Shown piece by piece: positions 27,726-36,452 of a DNA stretch of 64,000 nucleotides. Source of the DNA: Shimia litoralis (lineage in GTDB: Bacteria > Pseudomonadota > Alphaproteobacteria > Rhodobacterales > Rhodobacteraceae); assembly GCF_005518135.1 (NCBI RefSeq), contig NZ_SULI01000003.1:124001-188000 (forward strand), read 5' to 3'. A model generated the notes under the pieces. It searched no databases, was not told the origin of the DNA, and saw only the letters and a program-made list of their open reading frames with translations. Position 1 is the first letter of the stretch; each line of letters begins with the position of its first letter. Both the position numbers and the translations under genes were made by a program.

Positions 27726-29393
27726 CTAATGTCCGCCTAGAATTCCGGTTTTCACCGAGTAATCGACAGCGATCTCGTATTCTGGATCATCATCACTATC
27801 CACAATCAAGTGCCCTGCGCGGCTCAACAACTCGTGACAGTCACGGCTAAGGTGGCGCAATTGGATAGCCTTGCCAGCCGCTTCGTATTTTGCGGCCACT
27901 GCCTCGATCGCCTGCAATGCAGACTGGTCAGCGACACGGCTTTCCTTGAAATCCACGATGACACGGTCTGGGTCATGCGCAATATCAAACAGCTCGACAA
28001 ATCCTTCAGAAGACCCAAAGAACAGCGGGCCTTGAATTTCATAGACCTTGGCGCCCTCCTCGCTTGTAGACTCGCGGGTAATGGCATGAATGCGTCGCGC
28101 GTTGGTCCACGCATAAGCAAGCGCCGAAACGATCACCCCAACGACAACAGCAACCGCGAGGTCTTCCATCACAGTGACCACTGTCACCAAGACAATCACA
28201 AAGGCATCCGTCAACGGAACTTTGGTCATGATCTTAAGTGAATTCCACGCAAAGGTGCCAATGACGACCATGAACATCACGCCCACAAGGGCCGCCAGAG
28301 GAATTTGTTCAATCAAAGGTGACGCGGCCACAATGAACAATAACAGGAACAATGCCGCCACAATTCCTGCGATACGCGTACGCCCGCCAGATTTCACATT
28401 GATCATCGACTGACCAATCATGGCACACCCGCCCATGCCGCCGAAGAACCCGGTGAGCACGTTGGCTGATCCCTGTGCGATACATTCTTGAGAGGCACCG
28501 CCACGCTTGCCTGTCATCTCTCCGACAAGGTTCAAGGTGAGCAGGCTTTCGATCAACCCAATCGCCGCAAGGATCACGGCATATGGCAAGATGATTTTGA
28601 ACGTCTCAAAATTGAACGGCGCAAGAGCCGTGCCATAGATGCCCAGACCTTCCCCAAACGGGTTGTGGAATTGCGGTAGCCCCCCTTCGATAGAGGCCAG
28701 ATCGCCAACCCGCGGCACATCAAGCCCAAAGCCAATCACAATGGCGGCGACAATACCGATACCCGCCAAAGGCGCAGGAATGATCTTGGTGATCTTAGGT
28801 GTCGCCCAGATGATCGCCATTGTGCAAATCACCAAACCCAGCATCAAATACAGAGGCATCCCAGACAGCCACTCGCCACCGCTCATGCCATGGCCCGTAT
28901 TCACGACAGATCCCGGGACCTTGAATTGGCTCATTTGCGCCAGAAAAATCACAATCGCCAGACCGTTCACAAACCCAAGCATCACGGGATGCGGCACCAG
29001 TCTGATGAACTTGCCCCAGTGCATGATCCCAGCAAAAACCTGAAGAATCCCCATCAGAACGACCGTTGCAAACAGATATTCAACCCCGTGTTCGGCCACC
29101 AGCGCGACCATCACAACAGCCAACGCACCAGTTGCGCCGGAAATCATACCCGGACGCCCACCAATCAACGCCGTGATCAACCCGACCATAAAGGCCGCAT
29201 ACAAGCCCACAAGCGGATGCACCCCCGCGACAAAGGCAAATGCCACTGCCTCGGGAACCAGCGCGAGCGCCACAGTCAACCCCGATAGGATTTCAGTCCG
29301 GACACGTGCCACAGACCAGCCCTCGTCCTGCATTATGGAAAGATTGGGCGGGGAAATACGATTGGCCAACAGGGCCAGAGCGGCGCGTCTCAT
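27726..29393 (-). CDS. SulP family inorganic anion transporter with STAS domain
   Basis: About 555 residues with 10-12 hydrophobic segments and a cytoplasmic C-terminal STAS domain (about the last 110 residues, DRVIVDFKESRVADQSALQAIEAVA). The SulP signature is seen in LSGLTVALALVPEAVAFAFVAGVHPLVGLYAAFMVG and in GFFGGMGGCAMIGQSMINVKSGGRTR. The transported anion (sulfate, bicarbonate or other) cannot be decided from sequence. I chose the ATG at 29393 (MRRAALALL); an ATG 20 codons further in is also possible. The gene is divergent from mtnP. Confidence 0.88.
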   Translation of the reverse strand: MRRAALALLANRISPPNLSIMQDEGWSVARVRTEILSGLTVALALVPEAVAFAFVAGVHPLVGLYAAFMVGLITALIGGRPGMISGATGALAVVMVALVAEHGVEYLFATVVLMGILQVFAGIMHWGKFIRLVPHPVMLGFVNGLAIVIFLAQMSQFKVPGSVVNTGHGMSGGEWLSGMPLYLMLGLVICTMAIIWATPKITKIIPAPLAGIGIVAAIVIGFGLDVPRVGDLASIEGGLPQFHNPFGEGLGIYGTALAPFNFETFKIILPYAVILAAIGLIESLLTLNLVGEMTGKRGGASQECIAQGSANVLTGFFGGMGGCAMIGQSMINVKSGGRTRIAGIVAALFLLLFIVAASPLIEQIPLAALVGVMFMVVIGTFAWNSLKIMTKVPLTDAFVIVLVTVVTVMEDLAVAVVVGVIVSALAYAWTNARRIHAITRESTSEEGAKVYEIQGPLFFGSSEGFVELFDIAHDPDRVIVDFKESRVADQSALQAIEAVAAKYEAAGKAIQLRHLSRDCHELLSRAGHLIVDSDDDPEYEIAVDYSVKTGILGGH

Positions 29394-29608
29394 GAGTGAT
29401 AACCTGCAATAGAAGGATTGTGTGCTTCCCGCGTGCCTATAGAAACCGTGCCGTTCGCACAATAGGTCATGTCACCTGTGCCCTTACTGCCATACCCCTA
29501 TGTGGCCATCACATCGCGTTACCCCATTCCAGTATCATGCCTCACGCATTGCCAATCCTCGCACACCACGCCATGAATATCACAAGCGAACCTATCAGGA
29601 GCCTATTC

Positions 29609-30493
29609 ATGAGCGAACCCGCACGCGACACCATAATTGCCGTCATCGGTGGATCAGGTATTTACGACATCGAAGGTCTGGAAGACGCACAATGGCAACA
29701 TGTGGCGTCCCCTTGGGGGGCACCTTCCGACCAGATCCTGACGGGGACATTGGACGGGGTCAAAATGGCCTTTTTACCACGTCACGGGCGCGACCATGTC
29801 CACGCGCCGGCCACAGTGCCGTATCGTGCCAATATTGACGCACTCAAGCGCCTTGGCGTCACCGATGTCATATCTGTGTCCGCCGTCGGCTCGTTTCGCG
29901 AGCACATGGCCCCGGGGGATTTTGTGATCGTTGATCAGTTCATTGATCGTACAATTGCACGCGAAAAGTCATTTTTCGGAACTGGGTGTGTGGCACACGT
30001 CAGTGTCGCCCATCCCACGTGCGAACGCCTGTCTGATGCCTGTGAAACCGCAGCGCGCGGGGCTGGCATCACGGTCCACCGCGGCGGCACCTATCTTGCC
30101 ATGGAGGGCCCACAGTTCTCGACACTGGCCGAATCCAAAATGTATCGCGAAAGCTGGGGATGTGATGTGATTGGCATGACGAACATGCCAGAAGCAAAAC
30201 TCGCACGCGAAGCAGAGCTTTGCTATGCGTCTGTTGCCATGGTCACCGATTATGACAGCTGGCACCCCGACCATGGTGAGGTCGATGTGACCGCAATTAT
30301 CAAAACCCTGACGGGCAACGCCGAAAAGGGGCGCACATTGGTTGCAGCACTCCCGGCACTCTTGGGGGGACAGCGTGATCCCTGTGTCCACGGATGTGAC
30401 CGTGCCTTGGAATTCGCAGTTTTGACCGCACCCGAGGCACGTGACCCGGCCCTGATGGCAAAATTGGACGCTGTCGCCGGACGTATCCTCTAG
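29609..30493 (+). CDS. mtnP: S-methyl-5'-thioadenosine phosphorylase
   Basis: Phosphorolyses methylthioadenosine to adenine and methylthioribose-1-phosphate. The 294-residue protein starts with IIAVIGGSGIYDIEGL and has FLPRHGRDHVHAPATVPYRANI, the phosphate/ribose motifs ISVSAVGSFRE and GGTYLAMEGPQFST, and CDVIGMTNMPEAKLAREAELCYA. This combination marks MTA phosphorylase rather than plain purine nucleoside phosphorylase. The ATG at 29609 is preceded by AGGAG at a seven-base distance; the open frame runs further upstream without similarity. Its adenine product is the substrate of apt 500 bases downstream. Confidence 0.94.
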   Translation: MSEPARDTIIAVIGGSGIYDIEGLEDAQWQHVASPWGAPSDQILTGTLDGVKMAFLPRHGRDHVHAPATVPYRANIDALKRLGVTDVISVSAVGSFREHMAPGDFVIVDQFIDRTIAREKSFFGTGCVAHVSVAHPTCERLSDACETAARGAGITVHRGGTYLAMEGPQFSTLAESKMYRESWGCDVIGMTNMPEAKLAREAELCYASVAMVTDYDSWHPDHGEVDVTAIIKTLTGNAEKGRTLVAALPALLGGQRDPCVHGCDRALEFAVLTAPEARDPALMAKLDAVAGRIL

Positions 30494-30515
30494 GCAAAAC
30501 CCATCGGACGGGACG

Positions 30516-30698
30516 TCAGGTCTCGTCCGATGATACGTTTTCTTTCATGAAAACCCGGATAAAGCGGCGAATTTCGCGCGCCGCGCTTGTATCCATATCC
30601 TTGCACAAATCCACAAATGCATCGCGTTCGGCTTTGTCCAGACGCAAGACCAACTGGCTGTCCTTTTTGCCGACCTTTTTGGTATCTTTTTTTGCCAT
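30516..30698 (-). CDS. Small ribbon-helix-helix DNA-binding protein
   Basis: A 60-residue basic protein. After a lysine-rich start (MAKKDTKKVGKKDS) comes the strand QLVLRLDKAERDAFVDLC and two helices (SAAREIRRFIRVFMKEN), the layout of Arc/CopG-type ribbon-helix-helix repressors, which dimerise and read DNA with the strand. No toxin gene is adjacent on the same strand. The stop is 22 bases from the convergent mtnP end. A perfect 11-bp palindrome lies 38 bases upstream of its start and is a likely autoregulatory operator. The exact family is not recognised. Confidence 0.7.
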   Translation of the reverse strand: MAKKDTKKVGKKDSQLVLRLDKAERDAFVDLCKDMDTSAAREIRRFIRVFMKENVSSDET

Positions 30699-30735
30699 TT
30701 TGCCCCGAGTGGAATGAGTGTTGCCTTTTGTAAAT

Positions 30736-30764
30736 CATTTGTATATACAATAAATATACAAATG
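30736..30764. promoter_or_regulatory. Palindromic operator between RHH gene and micro-gene
   Basis: CATTTGTATAT (30736-30746) and its exact complement ATATACAAATG (30754-30764) flank seven bases. Inside the left side is a complete 12-base palindrome TTGTATATACAA (30739-30750). The site sits in the 109-base divergent gap between the RHH gene and the 38-codon gene, so it could control both. On the plus strand a possible promoter TTGTAA-17-TAAATA (30728-30756) overlaps it. Confidence 0.65.
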
Positions 30765-30807
30765 CTAGACTAACATAGCTGAGGTCATTCGAGAAAGGAA
30801 TTGGAAA

Positions 30808-30924
30808 ATGAACTTGATTGCTGCAAAGACCATGCTCGTCAAAGATCGTATGGATTGGCACAAACCACATTTGAACTGGATGTCATCCAAGATGTATCGC
30901 TTCTTTCACAAACGCAGCCAGTAA
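30808..30924 (+). CDS. 38-residue basic micro-protein
   Basis: A short frame from ATG to TAA, translating to 38 residues beginning MNLIAAKTML and ending FFHKRSQ. It is rich in Lys/Arg/His (12), Met (6 including the start) and aromatic residues. It has a good ribosome site (AAGGAA, nine bases before the ATG) and follows the palindromic operator. I know no family for it. It has no signal peptide or clear membrane segment. The next gene, apt, starts 84 bases later, so this could be a leader gene of the apt transcript. Coding status is inferred from the ribosome site and position only. Confidence 0.5.
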   Translation: MNLIAAKTMLVKDRMDWHKPHLNWMSSKMYRFFHKRSQ

Positions 30925-31008
30925 CCTTAGGTCCTGCGTTAATCCGCCTCTTGCGTCGACGCGACAGTTCGGCCAAACGGGTCCCGCAAAATCCTAAAGG
31001 GGCCAGTC

Positions 31009-31548
31009 ATGCGCAAGAACAAAGATGTCAAAGATTATATCCGCACGATTGTTGATTTCCCCCACGAAGGGATCATGTTTCGCGATGTAACCACGTTGTT
31101 TGCTGACCCACGTGGATTTCGCATGGCAATCGACCAAATGCTGCACCCCTTTGCAGGCGAGCGTATCGACAAAGTTGTTGGCCTTGAGGCACGCGGGTTC
31201 ATCATGGGCGGCGCAATTGCCCATCAGCTGTCCGTCGGCTTCGTGCCGGTGCGCAAAAAAGGCAAGCTCCCCGGAACAACCATTTCGGAAGAATATACGC
31301 TGGAATACGGTGAAGCGATCGTTGAAATTCATGACGACGCCATTCAACCGGGTGAAAAAATCCTTGTGGTTGACGATCTATTGGCGACGGGTGGCACCGC
31401 AAAGGCTGGCATCAAACTGATCGAGCGCCTTGGCGGTGAAATCATTGCCTGCTCCTTTATTATCGACCTGCCGGAACTGGGCGGGCGCAAAAAATTGGAA
31501 GACATGGGCATGAATGTGTCTGTGTTGTGCGAGTTCGACGGTCTCTAA
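31009..31548 (+). CDS. apt: Adenine phosphoribosyltransferase
   Basis: Converts adenine and PRPP to AMP. The 179-residue protein has the type I phosphoribosyltransferase fold with [37 protein letters not shown], the flexible loop [20 protein letters not shown], and the PRPP motif [14 protein letters not shown]. It is close to mtnP, which releases adenine, so the pair forms a methylthioadenosine/adenine salvage route. GC-rich hairpins follow the gene. Confidence 0.96.
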   Translation: MRKNKDVKDYIRTIVDFPHEGIMFRDVTTLFADPRGFRMAIDQMLHPFAGERIDKVVGLEARGFIMGGAIAHQLSVGFVPVRKKGKLPGTTISEEYTLEYGEAIVEIHDDAIQPGEKILVVDDLLATGGTAKAGIKLIERLGGEIIACSFIIDLPELGGRKKLEDMGMNVSVLCEFDGL

Positions 31549-31572
31549 TCCACAGCGCCTCATGCGGGCGGC

Positions 31573-31657
31573 GGGCGCGGCAACAAATGACGTGCCAAAA
31601 CACATGCTCGCCGCGCCCAAACTTTTCCGAGGCTCGCCGCGCAGTTGCGCGGCGTTT
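31573..31657 (+). terminator. Hairpins at the 3' end of apt
   Basis: Two GC-rich stems follow apt: a 9-bp perfect stem GGGCGCGGC/GCCGCGCCC (31573-31581 with 31610-31618, long loop), and an 8-bp perfect stem CGCCGCGC/GCGCGGCG (31635-31642 with 31647-31654, loop AGTT) followed by TTT. The second is the better terminator candidate; its T-run touches the stop of the convergent dehydrogenase gene. Confidence 0.45.
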
Positions 31658-33068
31658 ATGCGCGTAAAACGGCACCGGGATTCATGATGCCAACCGGGTC
31701 GAGCGCGCTCTTGATGGCCCGCATCGCCGCCAATTTGACGGGATCGCCGTATTTTTCAAGATCAGGCACCTTCATACGCCCCACCCCGTGCTCGGCACTG
31801 AACGATCCATTATATTCCTGCACCAGATCATGAACAACTCGCTTCACGTCGTCACGCAGAGGGTCATAGTCCGACCGATCCCGCCCCCGCGCGGGAAAGA
31901 CGTTATAGTGCAAATTCCCATCCCCGAGATGTCCAAAGCAATTGACGCGCAAATCGCCCAGTTCGGCAATTTTTTCGCCGCCACGGGCAATAAAGTCTGG
32001 CACGGCCCCAAGTGGGACAGAAATATCATGACTACACACTGAGCCAATGCGTTTGTTCGCAACCGGAATATGTTCCCGAAGGGACCAGAACTCGGTCCGC
32101 TGTCCGGTATTTTGCGCTACAAGACCATCCTCGACCAGACCCTGCTCCATCCCCAATTCGAACAGGTCACTCAGAGCCGCATCAGCATCTTGATTAAGCC
32201 CCAACTCGATAAGCACCATCCATTCCGGTATTTCTGGGAAAGGTTGGCGGATATCTGGCAATGTCTCTGCTACAAATTCAGGGCCTTGCCGATGCATCAG
32301 TTCAAATGCGCTAATGGCATCCCCGACACGTGTGCGCGCCAAAGACAAGAGGTCCAGCGCGGCTTGCGGCGATGGCACGACCATCAGAGCCGTGCCAAGA
32401 GATGCCGGGCGCGGTGCGAGCTTCAGCGCCGCCGCAGTGATGATGCCCAACGTCCCTTCAGCGCCGATCAACAGGTTTCGAAGATCATATCCAGTGTTAT
32501 CTTTGCGCAACCGCGTCAGACCATTCCAAATCTCGCCATTTGGCAGAACGGCCTCGAGACCAAGGCAGAGATCACGCGTATTGCCGTATCGCAAGACATT
32601 CACCCCCCCCGCGTTCGTGGCCAAATTTCCGCCGATCTGGCAGGAACCTTCTGCCGCAAGCGACAACGCAAACATGCGATCTTTTGCTTCCGCCGCGGCT
32701 TGGATATCTGCCAATATGGTGCCGGCTTCAGCCACAAGCACATTCTCGAGCGGATCAACGTCGCGCACCGCATTCAGCCTTTCGAGAGACAAGATCAGAG
32801 GCATCGGGCCTTCGGGCATCACTTGGCCACCAACAAGACCAGTCCCCCCGCCGTATGGCACAATGCCGACCGGCGCCTGAGCACAGAGTTTTACGATACG
32901 CGCCACGTCTTGCACTGTGCGCGGCAAAGCCACCATGCCACCGTCCTGACCAACGTATCGGCCACGAGGTTCTTCAAGATAACGTGGGTCCGCAGGGCGA
33001 ATAATGTCGTCAGAGAGCGCGTTGCGAAGGGTGGTCAAAAAGGACTTGGAAATTGCGTTAAGTTTCAT
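31656..33068 (-). CDS. FAD-binding 2-hydroxyacid dehydrogenase (GlcD/D2HGDH type)
   Basis: A 470-residue FAD-linked oxidase with an N-terminal PCMH-type FAD domain: VALPRTVQDVARIVKLC, VPYGGGTGLVGGQV and GGNLATNAGGVNVLRYGNTRDL. The C-terminal FAD-oxidase cap has NCFGHLGDGNLHYNV and ends FSAEHGVGRMK with NPGAVL. The family oxidises D-2-hydroxyacids such as D-2-hydroxyglutarate or D-lactate and passes electrons to a flavoprotein or quinone; the substrate here is inferred only. I chose the ATG at 33068 (MKLNAISKS); the frame continues upstream without similarity. Confidence 0.85.
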   Translation of the reverse strand: MKLNAISKSFLTTLRNALSDDIIRPADPRYLEEPRGRYVGQDGGMVALPRTVQDVARIVKLCAQAPVGIVPYGGGTGLVGGQVMPEGPMPLILSLERLNAVRDVDPLENVLVAEAGTILADIQAAAEAKDRMFALSLAAEGSCQIGGNLATNAGGVNVLRYGNTRDLCLGLEAVLPNGEIWNGLTRLRKDNTGYDLRNLLIGAEGTLGIITAAALKLAPRPASLGTALMVVPSPQAALDLLSLARTRVGDAISAFELMHRQGPEFVAETLPDIRQPFPEIPEWMVLIELGLNQDADAALSDLFELGMEQGLVEDGLVAQNTGQRTEFWSLREHIPVANKRIGSVCSHDISVPLGAVPDFIARGGEKIAELGDLRVNCFGHLGDGNLHYNVFPARGRDRSDYDPLRDDVKRVVHDLVQEYNGSFSAEHGVGRMKVPDLEKYGDPVKLAAMRAIKSALDPVGIMNPGAVLRA

Positions 33069-33209
33069 GGAACTATCCTCGCATACTGTATTGATCTGTC
33101 CAAAGCCCCAAGTGATATCGTCACAAAGCGCATGGAGCCCAGATACCGCAGGTCGCATGACTGTTCCAGATATGACCAGATCGCGAGCACCTATCTCACG
33201 AAACTTTGC

Positions 33210-33800
33210 CTAGCTCTGCCCCGCCAACGTGCGACCACGGCGGTCGTTTCTCAGTGCCGCATACAGCACATGCGTGCGCCAGCGCCCATCAATCTGCAAA
33301 TAGCTTTGTGCAACACCTTCATACTTGAAGCCCGATTTCTCGAGCACCCCGCGCGACGCAAGATTTTCCGGCAGGCACGCCGCTTCAATCCGGCTGAGCC
33401 CCATTTGCACAAAGGCATGATGCACCACAGCTTCAATCGCCTCGCGCATATAGCCTTGGCGCGTATAGTTTTGACCGATCCAATACCCCAATGTGCCCGC
33501 TAAGGATGGGCCGCGCCGGATATTGTCCAACGTGATAGCCCCCAACAGAGCGTCATCTTGGCGGCGCACCAGAAACAAGGGAACCGCATGGCCGTTGTTG
33601 ATAGATCGCTGTGCCCAGTACACGCGATTGGTAAAGCTCTTGCGCGTCAGGTGATCCTTGGCCCATGCGGGTTCCCAGGGAATTAAAAAATCACTGCTCT
33701 CGTGGCGCAACGCCGCCCATGTGCGATAATCCGAATGCACAGGCGGGCGCAGGGTCAGCCGGTCGGTCTCGATCTTGACCTTACGCCTGCCCAACAACAT
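33210..33800 (-). CDS. GNAT acetyltransferase, RimJ/RimL type
   Basis: A 196-residue acetyltransferase with IETDRLTLRPPVHSDYRTWAALR at the N-terminus, GTLGYWIGQNYTRQGYMREAIEAVVHHAF as the acetyl-CoA region, and CLPENLASRGVLEKSGFKYEG near the end, all typical of the RimJ/RimL group that acetylates protein N-termini or related amines. Its ATG overlaps the stop of the M16 peptidase by one base (TAATG), so it is the last gene of the SURF1-thrC-M16 unit. Confidence 0.88.
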   Translation of the reverse strand: MLLGRRKVKIETDRLTLRPPVHSDYRTWAALRHESSDFLIPWEPAWAKDHLTRKSFTNRVYWAQRSINNGHAVPLFLVRRQDDALLGAITLDNIRRGPSLAGTLGYWIGQNYTRQGYMREAIEAVVHHAFVQMGLSRIEAACLPENLASRGVLEKSGFKYEGVAQSYLQIDGRWRTHVLYAALRNDRRGRTLAGQS

Positions 33801-35062
33801 TACGCCGCGCGCCGTCTTTGCAAGGTTTCAAGGCTTGGTGCCTGTGACACAGGTCCATAAAGCGCCATCGCGGGCCGTGCCTTGACAGCCATGAGTTCGG
33901 CAAACCGGCGCACATCTGCTTCGCTGACCGCATCAATGCGTGCCACCGTTTCGCTCAGATCTGGTACGCGGTCCCAAATCGCCAGCATACGGGCCAAACG
34001 CTCGGCGCGGCTTGAAGGGCTTTCCAACCCCATTAGCATGCCGGCCTTCATCTGGATTTTGGCACGAGCAATTTCTTGCCCCCCCATATCATCCGCCGCA
34101 CGCTTGAGTTCATCAATTGTGATCTCTGCAAGTTCTGCAACTTGATCCCCAGACGTGCCCGCATAGATCGTGGTCATACCCGTGTCGGCATACGCACCAG
34201 TTTGGGCATAGATTGTATAGCACAGCCCGCGTTTTTCGCGGATCTCTTGGAACAGGCGACTCGACATGCCGCCGCCAAGCGCCGTGCTATAGACTTGGGC
34301 GGTATAGATATCCGGATGGCTGTAATCCGGGCTTTCCAAACCGAACGCAAAATGGGCCTGCTCCAGCGTTTTCTCTGTGCGGTATTCCCCACCCTGAAAC
34401 CGCGCGGGTTCAATCAATATCGACGGGCCACCCTCAAGATGGCCAAACATGTCTTCGGCGGCGCGGATAATCTGGTCATGATCCACTGCGCCCGCCGCGG
34501 ACAAAATCATCCGATCCGGGCGATAATGTTCTGCGACAAAACCTGACAGGTCTTGGCGGTCAAATCCACGCACCCGTTCTTCGAGACCCAAAATCGTCCG
34601 ACCCAGCGGCTGATCCGGATAGGCACGCTCCTGAAGCCAGTCAAAGATGACGTCGTCTGGCGTATCCAAAGCCTGACCGATTTCTTGCAAAATCACGCCG
34701 CGTTCGGTTTCAATTTCATCAGGGTCGAAAATGGGGTTCATGACGATATCGCCAATCACGTCCATCGCAAGTGGCACGTCCCCCTTCAGAACACGCGCAT
34801 AATACGCTGTCACTTCACGGCTGGTATAGGCATTGATATATCCGCCGACATCTTCAATCGACTCTGCGATCTCAAGTGCTGTGCGCTTCTTGGTGCCTTT
34901 GAAGGCCATGTGTTCCAAAAAATGCGCAATGCCGTTTTGGGCAAACCGCTCGTGGCGGCCACCTGCATTCACCCAAATTCCGATTGATGCTGATTCCAGC
35001 CCGGGCATGTGTTCTGTGATGACACGAAACCCGTTCGGCAAAGTATGAAGTTTTACAGTCAA
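33800..35062 (-). CDS. M16 family zinc peptidase (processing-peptidase-like)
   Basis: A 420-residue metallopeptidase with the inverted zinc motif H47-FLEH-51 in GIAHFLEHMAFKGTKKR. It also has the downstream acidic helix YYARVLKGDVPLAMDVIGDIV and FDPDEIETERGVILQEIGQ, the latter supplying the third zinc ligand. It resembles the alphaproteobacterial relatives of the mitochondrial processing peptidase beta subunit. The start codon is TTG, overlapping the thrC stop as TTGA; no ATG precedes the conserved LHTLPNGFRVI. Gene order thrC-M16 is common in this group. Confidence 0.93.
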   Translation of the reverse strand: MTVKLHTLPNGFRVITEHMPGLESASIGIWVNAGGRHERFAQNGIAHFLEHMAFKGTKKRTALEIAESIEDVGGYINAYTSREVTAYYARVLKGDVPLAMDVIGDIVMNPIFDPDEIETERGVILQEIGQALDTPDDVIFDWLQERAYPDQPLGRTILGLEERVRGFDRQDLSGFVAEHYRPDRMILSAAGAVDHDQIIRAAEDMFGHLEGGPSILIEPARFQGGEYRTEKTLEQAHFAFGLESPDYSHPDIYTAQVYSTALGGGMSSRLFQEIREKRGLCYTIYAQTGAYADTGMTTIYAGTSGDQVAELAEITIDELKRAADDMGGQEIARAKIQMKAGMLMGLESPSSRAERLARMLAIWDRVPDLSETVARIDAVSEADVRRFAELMAVKARPAMALYGPVSQAPSLETLQRRRAA

Positions 35063-36447
35063 CGCGCTGCAATCCGATCTTTGATAAGAGCTTGAAGATG
35101 CCCAAGGTCATTTGGAACGCGCGTCACGCGCTCGGGTTTGTCCATCATATCCGCCATATGCGGTGGCAACGCAGGGCGTTGACCCATGGCCTTTTCGACC
35201 GCATCCGGGAATTTGGCAGGATGCGCGGTGGCCAAGGTGACCATCGGGGTCGACGACAGGTTTTCATTGCCAACTTTGACGCCAACAGCGGAATGCGGGC
35301 ACAGGATTTCACCAGTACCGACATAGGCCGACGCAATCGTTGCCATCGTTTCGTCTTCTGAGGCACGGCCCGAGTCAAAATGATCGCGCAGCGTTTCCAT
35401 GGCGCCCTGACTGATCGCAAACGCGCCGCCTTTAAGTTCATCCATCAATTGCGCCACGGCATTGCCGTCTCGCCCATAGGCGTCAAACAACGCCCGCTCG
35501 AAATTCGAACTGACTTGGATATCCATGGACGGGCTGATCGACGGCACAACGCCTTCTTTAGTATAGCGGGCAGTGTCCATGGTCCGGTGCAAGATGTCGT
35601 TCTGGTTTGTCGCAATCACCAGACGCTCGATCGGGAGACCCATTTTCTTGGCGATATAGCCGGCAAAAATATCGCCAAAGTTCCCCGTTGGCACGGTAAA
35701 GGACACCTTGCGATGAGGCGCGCCAAGGCTCACTGCGGTTGAGAAATAATATACCACTTGGGCCAAGACACGCGCCCAGTTGATCGAATTGACCCCCGCC
35801 AAGCGCACGCCATCGCGGAAGTCAAAGTCATTGAACATATCCTTAAGTGCCGCTTGGCAATCATCAAAATCGCCATCCATCGCCAAAGCATGCACATTGG
35901 CATCATCGGGTGTTGTCATCTGTTTGCGCTGAATGTCTGACACCCGTCCGTGCGGGAACAAGATAAAGACATCGACGTTGTCCAAACCGCGAAATGCTTC
36001 GATGGCTGCCGACCCTGTGTCGCCGGACGTAGCACCCACAATGGTGACCCGTTCATTGCGGCGCGCCAGCGAAAACTGGAACAGTTGACCAATCAACTGC
36101 ATCGCAAAATCTTTAAAGGCCAAGGTTGGCCCGTGGAACAGCTCCATCAGGAAATGGTTCGGGCCCAGTTGCACCAGAGGGGCGCGTGCATCATGGCGAA
36201 ACCCCTCGTAGGCGCGCGCGATGATGCCCTTGAATTCATCGTCGGTAAACGCATCGCCCACAAAAGGCCGCATCACCCGAAAGGCAATGTCTTCATATGA
36301 CAGACCAGCCAGCGCTGCGATGTCGTCTGTCGACATCGTCGGGATGGTTTCGGGCACATATAGCCCCCCATCACGGGCCAAGCCAGTCAGCATGGCTTCT
36401 TCAAAGCTCAGAACAGGGGCGTCGCCGCGGGTCGAAATGTATTTCAA
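35059..36447 (-). CDS. thrC: Threonine synthase
   Basis: PLP enzyme that converts O-phosphohomoserine to threonine. The product is about 462 residues, starting LKYISTRGDAPVLSFEEA with a TTG start codon at 36447, five bases after the SURF1 stop. PLP-binding and family segments are GPTLAFKDFAMQLIGQLF (Lys Schiff base), IVGATSGDTGSAAIEAFRG, and FTVPTGNFGDIFAGYIAKKMGLP. It belongs to the longer ThrC type of Gram-negatives. No ATG is available near the conserved N-terminus. It is coupled to the M16 gene by overlap. Confidence 0.93.
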   Translation of the reverse strand: MKYISTRGDAPVLSFEEAMLTGLARDGGLYVPETIPTMSTDDIAALAGLSYEDIAFRVMRPFVGDAFTDDEFKGIIARAYEGFRHDARAPLVQLGPNHFLMELFHGPTLAFKDFAMQLIGQLFQFSLARRNERVTIVGATSGDTGSAAIEAFRGLDNVDVFILFPHGRVSDIQRKQMTTPDDANVHALAMDGDFDDCQAALKDMFNDFDFRDGVRLAGVNSINWARVLAQVVYYFSTAVSLGAPHRKVSFTVPTGNFGDIFAGYIAKKMGLPIERLVIATNQNDILHRTMDTARYTKEGVVPSISPSMDIQVSSNFERALFDAYGRDGNAVAQLMDELKGGAFAISQGAMETLRDHFDSGRASEDETMATIASAYVGTGEILCPHSAVGVKVGNENLSSTPMVTLATAHPAKFPDAVEKAMGQRPALPPHMADMMDKPERVTRVPNDLGHLQALIKDRIAAR

Positions 36448-36452
36448 GGGAC

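Noticed and set aside
32070-33503. A 477-codon plus-strand frame across the FAD dehydrogenase and acetyltransferase
   Set aside because: Antisense to two genes and their gap; no motif, low-complexity basic composition.
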